This document shows positions 1-5,753 of a stretch of DNA of 5,806 bases, in pieces. Positions within the stretch are counted from its first letter, which is position 1; every line of letters begins with the position of its first letter. Under the pieces are notes generated by a model. The model ran no database searches. It was not told the DNA's origin and saw nothing but the letters and a program-made list of their open reading frames with translations. The DNA lies in the NCBI GenBank assembly GCA_023395515.1, contig JAEWZB010000077.1, positions 1 to 5,806 of the forward strand, written 5' to 3'. The translations under genes were made by a program, and so were the position numbers. Origin of the DNA: Bacillota bacterium. GTDB lineage: Bacteria; Bacillota; Syntrophomonadia; Syntrophomonadales; Syntrophomonadaceae.

Positions 1-1658
1 CAGACGGCGGCGGATATTCTGCGGCGACTGCTCCTACCAATGCGGGCGAGTACCGCCTGACCATTTCGGTACCGGGAAGCAATATGGCCTATACCGGCAG
101 TCAAAGTTATAGCTTCACCATCGAAAAACGCCCGGTGACGATTAAGGCCGATGACAAGACTATGACTAGAGGCAGCACCTTGCCAACCTTTACCTATACT
201 CTGAACGGTCAGCTTGCCGGTGAGACTGCATTTACAGGTACACCTGCTATCTCCAGTCCTACTGCCGATACCAATGCGGCGGGCAGCTATCCTATTGTAG
301 TAGACCTGAGCGGCATCAGCTACACCGATAATTACAAGGCGGCTACCCCAGGTTTTGTAAACGGCACATTGACCATAAATCCGTCCTCCGGCGGTTCATC
401 CGGCGGCAGTGGCGGAACCAATACTCCTGCGGAAACCCCCAAAGCGGAAACACCGAAAACGGAGTCCAATGTGGCAGGAAACATAGTGACCACAACAGTT
501 ACAGCCGCAGTTGACCGCAGCGGCCATGCAGTAGCGGCAATTAGCCAGACCCAGTTAAACGATGCTATAGGTAAAGCCCAGGAAGAAGCTGACAAGCCAG
601 GAGAAGGCGGGGCAGCCCAAGTTGAAATTAATGTGGAAGCCCCGGCAGATACCACAACCGCAACAATAAGCATCCCGGGGGAAGCCATAAGCCAAGCGGC
701 AGAAGCCGGGATTGGTGCATTGACCATATCAACTCCTGTGGCTTCTATTACCTTTGGTACTAATGCTCTTTCCACCCTTGCCGAGGAAGCCACCGGTGAT
801 GTGATAATTACTGCCTCCCAAGTGGACACCTCATCTCTTTCACCCGAGGCCCAACAAAGGGTAGGGGACAGACCGGTATTCGATTTTAGTGTTACTAGCG
901 GAGACCGGAGCATATCACAGTTTGGCGGGGAAGTATCGGTATCTGTTCCTTATACTCCTAAGGAAGGTGAGGATATAAACGCTATCGTCATCTACTATAT
1001 CAATGAGTCAGGCGAGCTAGAAGTAGTAAACAATTGTATTTATGACCCCGCTACGGGAAGGATCAGTTTCAGCACGACCCATTTCTCACAGTATGTTGTA
1101 GGCTATAATAAAGTCAACTTCAAGGATGTGGCTGAAAGCGCATGGCACAGCAAGGCGATAAGCTTTATTGCCGCCCGGGAGATTACTACCGGTACCGGCA
1201 ATGGCAATTTCAGCCCGGAAGCTAAACTGACCAGAGGGCAGTTTATAGTTATGCTGATGAAAACCTATGGCCTAGTACCTGACAGAAATACAGGGGAAAA
1301 CTTTGCCGACGCAGGCAACACTTATTACACCAACTATCTGGCGACGGCCAAAAGGCTGCAAATAACTGCAGGTGTGGGCAACAACATGTTTAGGCCGGAA
1401 CAGGAAATCACCCGTCAGGAAATGTTCACCCTGTTGTATAATGGGCTAAAAGCCATAGGCAAGCTGCCTCAGGGTAATTCCGGCAAATCATTGTCAGCCT
1501 TTAGCGATGCCGGCGACATAGCTCCTTGGGCTAAAGATGCCATGACCCTGCTGGTCAAAACGGAAACCATTAACGGAACCGGAGGCAAGCTCTCTCCCAC
1601 CAGTACAACTACCAGAGCAGAGATGGCCCAGGTACTGTACAGCCTGCTGACACAATAA
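1..1658 (+). CDS. SLH-domain cell-surface protein with MBG Ig-like repeat (C-terminal part, 5' end outside window)
   Basis: The reading frame is open from base 3 and ends at TAA 1656-1658, so the gene enters from the left. The ATG at 84 is internal: residues before it (TNAGEYRLTISVPGSN) already belong to an Ig-like repeat. In order: the end of one repeat (bases 3-130); an MBG-type repeat (about 132-377, with LPTFTYTLNG, AGSYPIVVDLSG and FVNGTLTI); a Gly/Ser linker and an AETPK-AETPK stretch (381-464); a core domain (about 465-1110) ending in THFSQYVVGYNKV; then three SLH repeats at about 1116-1271, 1302-1463 and 1500-1655, carrying LTRGQF, ITRQEM and TTRAEM. In this family, SLH trimers hold proteins non-covalently to secondary cell-wall polysaccharide, so an S-layer or surface-anchored role is inferred. 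The ligand or activity of the exposed part is unknown. The gene is visibly more GC-rich than the rest of the window. It ends in a terminator and faces the next gene. Confidence 0.93.
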   Translation, partial: DGGGYSAATAPTNAGEYRLTISVPGSNMAYTGSQSYSFTIEKRPVTIKADDKTMTRGSTLPTFTYTLNGQLAGETAFTGTPAISSPTADTNAAGSYPIVVDLSGISYTDNYKAATPGFVNGTLTINPSSGGSSGGSGGTNTPAETPKAETPKTESNVAGNIVTTTVTAAVDRSGHAVAAISQTQLNDAIGKAQEEADKPGEGGAAQVEINVEAPADTTTATISIPGEAISQAAEAGIGALTISTPVASITFGTNALSTLAEEATGDVIITASQVDTSSLSPEAQQRVGDRPVFDFSVTSGDRSISQFGGEVSVSVPYTPKEGEDINAIVIYYINESGELEVVNNCIYDPATGRISFSTTHFSQYVVGYNKVNFKDVAESAWHSKAISFIAAREITTGTGNGNFSPEAKLTRGQFIVMLMKTYGLVPDRNTGENFADAGNTYYTNYLATAKRLQITAGVGNNMFRPEQEITRQEMFTLLYNGLKAIGKLPQGNSGKSLSAFSDAGDIAPWAKDAMTLLVKTETINGTGGKLSPTSTTTRAEMAQVLYSLLTQ

Positions 1659-1663
1659 ACCTC

Positions 1664-1699
1664 CGGCTGTCGATGGCGTCAGGGCGGTAGCGACGGCCG
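1664..1699 (+). other. GC-rich stem-loop just after the SLH gene
   Basis: CGGCTGTCG (1664-1672) pairs with CGACGGCCG (1691-1699) over nine base pairs, one a G-U wobble, around an 18-base loop. It begins five bases after the SLH stop codon and has no U-run, so it is not a terminator alone. It could stabilise the mRNA 3' end or assist the terminator just downstream. The pairing is seen; the function is inferred. Confidence 0.45.
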
Positions 1700-1702
1700 A
1701 TG

Positions 1703-1746
1703 AAAAAGAAAGGAAGCCACAAATTGTTGTGACTTCCTTCTTTTTT
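1703..1746. terminator. Bidirectional Rho-independent terminator between convergent genes
   Basis: GGAAGCCACAA (1712-1722) pairs with TTGTGACTTCC (1727-1737) around an ATTG loop, with one C-A mismatch. An A-rich run on the left and TTCTTTTTT on the right extend the stem and give a U-run on both strands. It lies 44 bases after the stop of the SLH gene and about 80 bases after the stop of the minus-strand gene ending at 1827, so it can serve both. Bases 1747-1826 hold nothing else that I can support. Confidence 0.85.
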
Positions 1747-1826
1747 CCGTATTAGGTTGGGGGTATGGTTCCATAGATTTCCTATTAAACCGTGCTTTGA
1801 GCTGCCCCCCTTTTTAAAACTTGGAT

Positions 1827-3083
1827 TTAGTTAGCCGGAGCCAGTGACTCGGGAGTGGAACTTGCACCTTCAGTCAGAACCGGAAAATCTACCGCGGAAC
1901 TTACATCAGGAAGTTTAAAATCAGAACTAGCTTCCTTAATTTTAAATCTTCCCTTCATGTTCATATTCATATCTAAGACTTCGGTACTGTTTTCTTCCGG
2001 AGAAGGCATAGACATGGTCATAGTCATGTCCATATCCATATAATCTGTCATATAGGTGGTTGTATTGACTAGATTACTATATTTCATGTCAAAATTCATA
2101 TTACTCAATATGTCTGTGAATTCATCTTGAGGTACGGGCAGTTGGCCTAATATTTTTTGATATTCGCCCATGAACTTTTCCTGATCCATAGCAACATTTA
2201 TTACCCAATACTTTTGCCCGTCAATAGTAACATCATTACCATAGGTGGCAATCATACCAAAATCATTCATTTGTTTCAGCATTAGAGAAGGATCTTGGTT
2301 ATTGTAGGTTTGCATTAAATCATCTAAATTTAATGGACCTAAATCCATTTTAACCCAGCCCATTTCCGGCATATTCATATAATAATTATTGTCAACTAAT
2401 AGGGCTTCCATTTCCATGTTGGCGGCTTCAGCAGGCATTTCAGGTAAACCGCTCATATTCATGGTTTGTTTAGTGTAGACGGCCAGGGGTTCTTTTTGGT
2501 AATGAGCAAACAAATCAGTATCCACGGCTAAATCTAAAGGAAAACCTTCTTCTTCAATACCTGACATATTCATCTTAATTTGCATGGTACCTTCCATAGC
2601 ATAGGTAGGCAGTTCATTCATTACCTGTGATGCTTTAACCAGAATTTCATCAGCAGGCATATTGTTCCTGGTTTCTTGGTAGTTAATAACAACTTTATTA
2701 TTAACTTCGTCCCAGGTAATCTTAGCTCCTAAGATTTCACTTACAGCCCGCAAAGGCAGCATAACTGCACCATTGTTTTGGTAGGGGGATGCGTTTAAAT
2801 CCACCTTTTCTCCATTGAAAAGACCTTCATTTTCTCCTACGGTAAGCGCTAGTTTATCATCATTATGTATAATAACGATATTTTGATCACTAACTTCTAC
2901 ATCTGCTCCCATAAGTGTATCAATGGTACTAGCTTCGACATAAGTTACTCCGTTATTCAGCACATAATCAGTATTAGGCTTAAACTGTGAACCGTTTACT
3001 TCGAAACTAATACTGGCGAAGGCTGGAGTACATGCTAATAATACCATTAGCATACTTACAAAAATTGTTCTGCGAATCCTCAA
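1827..3083 (-). CDS. Exported Met-rich protein with copper amine oxidase N-terminal-like stalk domain
   Basis: A 418-residue protein if it starts at TTG 3083-3081, or 421 if at GTG 3092-3090. I prefer TTG: AGGAG (3096-3092) overlaps the GTG, but is eight bases from the TTG. A basic n-region (RIRR) and hydrophobic stretch follow; cleavage after TPAFA is likely, though LLAC could be a lipobox. Residues about 25-135 resemble the Cu_amine_oxidN1 stalk domain (MLPLRAVSEILGAKITWD); despite its name this family is a common Firmicutes surface module and no copper enzyme is present. The rest (about 140-395) resembles DUF6612/LolA-like lipoprotein domains, a tentative match, with repeated strands such as YAMEGTMQIKMNM and MGWVKMDLG. 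It is very rich in alternating Met (MDMDMTMTMSM). Ligand unknown; likely outside the membrane. Monocistronic, and convergent with the SLH gene. Confidence 0.85.
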   Translation of the reverse strand: MRIRRTIFVSMLMVLLACTPAFASISFEVNGSQFKPNTDYVLNNGVTYVEASTIDTLMGADVEVSDQNIVIIHNDDKLALTVGENEGLFNGEKVDLNASPYQNNGAVMLPLRAVSEILGAKITWDEVNNKVVINYQETRNNMPADEILVKASQVMNELPTYAMEGTMQIKMNMSGIEEEGFPLDLAVDTDLFAHYQKEPLAVYTKQTMNMSGLPEMPAEAANMEMEALLVDNNYYMNMPEMGWVKMDLGPLNLDDLMQTYNNQDPSLMLKQMNDFGMIATYGNDVTIDGQKYWVINVAMDQEKFMGEYQKILGQLPVPQDEFTDILSNMNFDMKYSNLVNTTTYMTDYMDMDMTMTMSMPSPEENSTEVLDMNMNMKGRFKIKEASSDFKLPDVSSAVDFPVLTEGASSTPESLAPAN

Positions 3084-3091
3084 ACTCTTCA

Positions 3092-3099
3092 CTCCTTTT
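3092..3099 (-). promoter_or_regulatory. Shine-Dalgarno site that decides a TTG start
   Basis: On the minus strand AAAAGGAG (3099-3092) overlaps the first base of the upstream GTG, leaving no spacer for it, while TTG at 3083-3081 sits at an ideal eight-base distance. This argues that translation begins at TTG and that the longer GTG form is an artefact of taking the longest frame. Confidence 0.6.
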
Positions 3100-3173
3100 A
3101 ATAAATTGAGGCCTTACTGAAAAACCTCTATAATAAAGTATAACATTATGATTTTTGCTTTAGTAGGGAAAAT

Positions 3174-3195
3174 AGGCAAATAGGTGCAGGCAAAT
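3174..3195. repeat. Direct repeat AGGCAAAT x2 in the divergent promoter spacer
   Basis: AGGCAAAT occurs at 3174-3181 and again at 3188-3195, a 14-base period. It lies in the spacer between the divergently transcribed Met-rich protein gene and the 48-residue gene. Spaced direct repeats in such a position can be a regulator site, but two octamers in AT-rich DNA may be chance. No convincing -35 was found for the minus-strand gene; TATACT (3142-3137) and TATTAT (3135-3130) are possible -10 elements. Confidence 0.3.
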
Positions 3196-3243
3196 GAAGG
3201 AAACATAAAAAAATTTTTAGTACAAAATTATTCATAAATTAAA

Positions 3244-3249
3244 TATAAT
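3244..3249 (+). promoter_or_regulatory. Putative -10 element of the 48-residue gene
   Basis: TATAAT matches the sigma-A -10 consensus exactly and lies 50 bases before the ATG at 3299. The -35 side is poor: TTAGTA (3217-3222) is only a partial match at a long spacing. A second TATAAC lies at 3264-3269. The region is so AT-rich that a chance match is possible. Confidence 0.35.
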
Positions 3250-3282
3250 ATAAATGTAGATAGTATAACTTGGTCATTATAT

Positions 3283-3290
3283 AAGGAGGT
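3283..3290 (+). promoter_or_regulatory. Near-perfect ribosome binding site of the 48-residue gene
   Basis: AAGGAGGT complements the 3' end of 16S rRNA across eight bases and is followed by an eight-base spacer to ATG 3299. This is the strongest Shine-Dalgarno sequence in the window, and the main reason for believing the short gene is translated. Confidence 0.85.
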
Positions 3291-3298
3291 TGATAAAT

Positions 3299-3445
3299 AT
3301 GGTAACCAGGCTGCTCATGGAATTAAAGACTATATTAGCAGATTTAGCATCAACCCTTATCTTAGGGAAAAATAAAGATGCAGCTAGCTTAGCCATGATA
3401 TTATCCGAAAAAAGTAAAGCCTTAGCTGATGAATTAGCTAAATAG
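3299..3445 (+). CDS. Small protein of unknown function (48 residues)
   Basis: ATG 3299 to TAG 3443-3445 encodes 48 residues, beginning MVTRLLMELKTILADLAS and ending SEKSKALADELAK. I do not recognise the family. The sequence is rich in Leu, Ala and Lys, has no Pro or Cys and only one Gly, and reads as one or two amphipathic helices with a possible turn at LGKNKD. There is no signal peptide or clear membrane segment, so a small cytoplasmic helical protein, perhaps a partner of a larger one, is the most that can be inferred. It lacks the SQELD motif of Spo0E-like phosphatases. Support for a real gene is strong: AAGGAGGT at ideal spacing, a candidate -10 upstream, and its own terminator 29 bases after the stop. 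It is divergent from the Met-rich protein gene and convergent with the acyl-CoA ligase gene, so it forms its own transcription unit. Confidence 0.8.
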   Translation: MVTRLLMELKTILADLASTLILGKNKDAASLAMILSEKSKALADELAK

Positions 3446-3450
3446 TATAA

Positions 3451-3470
3451 AAAAGATAAACATATCTTTT
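3451..3470 (+). other. Short perfect hairpin after the 48-residue gene
   Basis: AAAAGATA (3451-3458) and TATCTTTT (3463-3470) are perfect complements around an AACA loop. It is AT-rich and weak, starts five bases after the stop codon and ends just before the terminator stem. It could be a weak first terminator (its right arm ends in TTTT) or a 3'-end stabiliser. Confidence 0.45.
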
Positions 3471-3473
3471 CTT

Positions 3474-3506
3474 AAAACACTGCACATTAGGGCAGTGTTT
3501 TTATTT
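3474..3506 (+). terminator. Rho-independent terminator of the 48-residue gene
   Basis: AAAACACTGC (3474-3483) pairs perfectly over ten bases with GCAGTGTTTT (3492-3501) around an eight-base loop, and the stem runs into TTTTTATTTT. The A-rich left arm could also allow some termination on the opposite strand. Confidence 0.88.
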
Positions 3507-3533
3507 TCTGGGCATATTTTAGCATAAAATATT

Positions 3534-3567
3534 AAATCCCCGGTTTTTTATAAAAAACCGGGGATTT
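3534..3567. terminator. Perfect 34-bp palindrome, terminator of the acyl-CoA ligase gene
   Basis: Two 17-base arms are exact reverse complements centred between 3550 and 3551, with a CCCCGG/CCGGGG core flanked by A/T runs. On the minus strand it begins 26 bases after the stop codon of the acyl-CoA ligase gene, and the GGGG arm is followed by ATTTAATATTTT. It can fold on either strand, so it could also back up the terminator of the small gene. Confidence 0.8.
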
Positions 3568-3592
3568 TAGTAATATTACCTTTTTAATCTGG

Positions 3593-5521
3593 TTAAGCTT
3601 TCTTCCTTTTATATAAAGACTCAATACTGTCTTTATAATTTTTCATGATAACGTGTTTTTTAGTCTTTTGGGTAGGGGTGATTTCTTCTCGTTCTTCAGT
3701 AAAACGCTTACGAAGAATCTCATATTGTTTAACTGACTCAAAATCCTCTAACTTACTATTACCAGCCGTAATTTCATCACTAATGATTTGTTGTAAAAGG
3801 GGATTTTGTACAAAATCCTCGCCGACTTCCACACATATTTCAGCCCCATTAGTTTCACCAAATACTAGTTTACTCTTATCATACTCAATGCCTTGTTTAT
3901 CAAATAAGTCTATAAAATAACCATAGCTAGGAACTATTAATGCAGAGACATAAGTCTTTTCATCACCTATTAAGAAGATTTGCTCTATAGCTAAACTAGT
4001 AGCAAATAAGCTTTCTATTTTAGCTGGGGCTACATTTTTACCGGTAGCCAAACATATTATAGCTTTTTTACGATCTACTATTTTATAGTAACCATCACTA
4101 TCTACTGTTACTATATCACCAGTTTTAAACCAGCCGTCAGCAGTAAAGGAGGCTGCATTTTCCTCGGGCTTATTAAGATAACCGGCAAATAAACCGGCAC
4201 CAGATACTTCAAGTTCTCCATCTTCAGCAATTCTAATCGAAGAACCATAAATTGTTGGGCCGATTGTGCCCGGTTTGGCAGCCCGCATAGGATTGAAAGC
4301 GCAAGCACTTGATGTTTCAGTTAAGCCATAACCCTCCATTACAGGAAGTCCCATCGTATAATAAAACTTAAGTAAATCTGGAGCTATACCGGCACTAGCT
4401 GAAAATGCAAATCTAAAGCGTGTTCCGAATAAAGCCCTAACCTTAGCAAAGAGTTTATCGGCAATAGAATATTTCATGCGTAGACCTAAGGGCAGGGTGG
4501 ATTTCAGATCTAATTCATATGTCATATTGTATTTTCCATGGTCATCAATTCGGTATGCAAGGACTTCTTCCCCGACTTTTAATGCCCAATCAAATAGTTT
4601 TTTCTTCACAGCACTAGATTCCAATTGAGCATTAAATTGCATATATATTTTCTCATAAAGCCTTGGTACACAACTAAACCAAGTAGGGTTATATTTAGGC
4701 AGATCCGCCATTAAAGTAGCGGGACTATCGGCATAGGCTATACTAGCCCCTACCCAAATAGCAACCCATTGTGAACAGCCCCGATCAAATATATGAGATA
4801 AAGGGAGGAAAGAAAGAACTCTATCTTCTTCATTAATTGGGTGCCCCGCATCAGTAAAATAGCTATATACTCCATCCATACGGGATGAAAAGGAACGATG
4901 GGTAAGAATTACTCCTTTACCTTGCCCGGTAGTTCCAGAGGTATATAAAATAGTTGCCCAATCATCTAGAACATTACTTTTCCATCTAGATTCGTAAATA
5001 GATAAGTTGTTATCAAAATTATCTTTCCCTAACTTTAAAAGGTCAGTAAGTGACATAACGCGATTATCTTGGGAGATATACTCTAAATCTAGTACAATAA
5101 CCTTTTCTAAGGTTGGCATTTCATCTATTCCCGGTAGAATATTTTCTAAAATTTTATCACTGCCTACAAATAAATATTTGCTTTCCGAATCATTAATTAT
5201 GTAGGTTACTTCGTTAAGAGATAGGGTAGGGTAAATAGTTACCAAGACTCCGCCACTATTAACAACTGCCACATCTGCATGGGTCCAATATGGACTATTA
5301 CGAGCCATTATAGCAACCCGGTCTTTTTTTTCCAGACCTAAGGCTAAGAGCCCGCAAGCTAAAGTTTCTATTCTTTGAGTTGCTTGCTGCCAGGTAAAAT
5401 GACCAGCATTATCACCATGATATAAATCCGGGTTAAATACTTGTGCAGTCCGTTCGGGAAAAGCCTTCACCGTAGCATAAAAAGCTTCACTCATTGTCCT
5501 GCCATTAACATAATGTCCCAT
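3593..5521 (-). CDS. Long-chain fatty acid-CoA ligase (AMP-forming, FAA1/ACSL type)
   Basis: A 642-residue member of the ANL adenylating superfamily, expected to activate a long-chain fatty acid with ATP to acyl-AMP and transfer it to CoA. From the chosen ATG, the motifs run in order: YTSGTTGQGKG (193-203) phosphate loop; LPLSH (239-243); VPRLYEKIY (285-293); YGLTET (398-403), adenine/Mg; GWFKTGD (463-469) with the ATP-ribose Asp; DRKK hinge (483-486) followed by TGKNVAP; and TPTQKTKK (615-622) near the C-terminal lysine region. Length and the VPRLYEK segment fit the FAA1/ACSL group, not shorter FadD or acetyl-CoA synthetases. No signal peptide; cytoplasmic or membrane-peripheral. The start is ATG 5521-5519, preceded by GGGGAGGA; the in-frame ATG at 5557 would add 12 residues but has no good Shine-Dalgarno site. 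The usual Pro of the phosphate loop is Gly. The exact substrate and whether it serves degradation or lipid synthesis cannot be told; no beta-oxidation genes are adjacent. Confidence 0.93.
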   Translation of the reverse strand: MGHYVNGRTMSEAFYATVKAFPERTAQVFNPDLYHGDNAGHFTWQQATQRIETLACGLLALGLEKKDRVAIMARNSPYWTHADVAVVNSGGVLVTIYPTLSLNEVTYIINDSESKYLFVGSDKILENILPGIDEMPTLEKVIVLDLEYISQDNRVMSLTDLLKLGKDNFDNNLSIYESRWKSNVLDDWATILYTSGTTGQGKGVILTHRSFSSRMDGVYSYFTDAGHPINEEDRVLSFLPLSHIFDRGCSQWVAIWVGASIAYADSPATLMADLPKYNPTWFSCVPRLYEKIYMQFNAQLESSAVKKKLFDWALKVGEEVLAYRIDDHGKYNMTYELDLKSTLPLGLRMKYSIADKLFAKVRALFGTRFRFAFSASAGIAPDLLKFYYTMGLPVMEGYGLTETSSACAFNPMRAAKPGTIGPTIYGSSIRIAEDGELEVSGAGLFAGYLNKPEENAASFTADGWFKTGDIVTVDSDGYYKIVDRKKAIICLATGKNVAPAKIESLFATSLAIEQIFLIGDEKTYVSALIVPSYGYFIDLFDKQGIEYDKSKLVFGETNGAEICVEVGEDFVQNPLLQQIISDEITAGNSKLEDFESVKQYEILRKRFTEEREEITPTQKTKKHVIMKNYKDSIESLYKRKKA

Positions 5522-5528
5522 TAAAAGA

Positions 5529-5536
5529 TCCTCCCC
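5529..5536 (-). promoter_or_regulatory. Shine-Dalgarno site fixing the acyl-CoA ligase start
   Basis: GGGGAGGA (5536-5529, minus strand) is seven bases from ATG 5521. It lies inside the reading frame of the longer version starting at 5557, which itself has only a weak GGAT upstream. The shorter start is therefore preferred. Confidence 0.75.
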
Positions 5537-5621
5537 TCGTTTCGCGAAAATTACCATAATTCAATCCGTATTACATTCTTTCATCTCATTTTATTACATT
5601 TTCAGATATTTGGGGAGCGAA

Positions 5622-5633
5622 ATTTTGCAAAAT
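5622..5633. other. 12-bp palindrome in the leader of the acyl-CoA ligase gene
   Basis: ATTTTGCAAAAT is its own reverse complement and lies just downstream of a TATAAT on the minus strand (5645-5640), close to where transcription would start. That position suits an operator, but palindromes of this AT-rich kind arise readily by chance. It does not match the FapR or Bacillus FadR consensus as I recall them. Confidence 0.3.
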
Positions 5634-5639
5634 GAAAAA

Positions 5640-5680
5640 ATTATACTAAAAGGATATATTTATGAGCTAAAAAATGACAA
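5640..5680 (-). promoter_or_regulatory. Candidate promoter region of the acyl-CoA ligase gene
   Basis: On the minus strand TTGTCA (5680-5675) is followed after 16 bases by TATATC (5658-5653), a moderate sigma-A-like pair. An exact TATAAT lies at 5645-5640 but lacks a good -35 at normal spacing. Either would leave a leader of about 110-125 bases before ATG 5521. Which is used cannot be told from sequence. Confidence 0.4.
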
Positions 5681-5695
5681 ATTGTTTTTGTCAAG

Positions 5696-5743
5696 CGAAA
5701 AATCCCCCAGATAATAAACGAAAAGTACCCCCCATTTAATAAA
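5696..5743. repeat. Duplicated terminal repeat of the IS21-like element
   Basis: Two adjacent imperfect copies, at 5696-5718 and 5719-5743, share CGAAAA, then a short step, then CCCCC(C), then an AT stretch ending AATAAA. In IS21 elements such repeated terminal units are the presumed transposase binding sites. Confidence 0.65.
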
Positions 5744-5753
5744 AAATTTATTT

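Noticed and set aside
332..913. 193-codon open frame on the minus strand inside the SLH gene
   Set aside because: It lies antisense to a well-supported gene in GC-rich DNA where stop codons are rare, and its translation shows no recognisable domain.
3149..3184. 11-codon plus-strand ORF in the divergent spacer
   Set aside because: No Shine-Dalgarno sequence precedes its ATG and it is too short to support.
3571..3579. TAATATTAC, identical to the nicking nonanucleotide of geminivirus-type rolling-circle origins
   Set aside because: It is not in the loop of a GC stem, no Rep gene is nearby, and the sequence is a chance palindrome in AT-rich DNA between a terminator and a stop codon.
3645..3920. 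91-codon plus-strand frame opposite the acyl-CoA ligase gene; similar shorter ones at 1855-2043 and 5007-5204
   Set aside because: Each is antisense to a convincing gene, with no good ribosome binding site or family resemblance.
4111..4308. 65-codon minus-strand frame within the acyl-CoA ligase gene
   Set aside because: It is a frame-shifted shadow that overlaps the conserved GWFKTGD to YGLTET coding region.
5632..5670. Tiny plus-strand ORFs in the acyl-CoA ligase leader (five and two codons)
   Set aside because: They are antisense to the leader and too short to be meaningful.
5696..5743. Possible CRISPR-like repeat pair
   Set aside because: The two units are adjacent without spacers and imperfect, and fit IS21 terminal repeats next to the istB tail.
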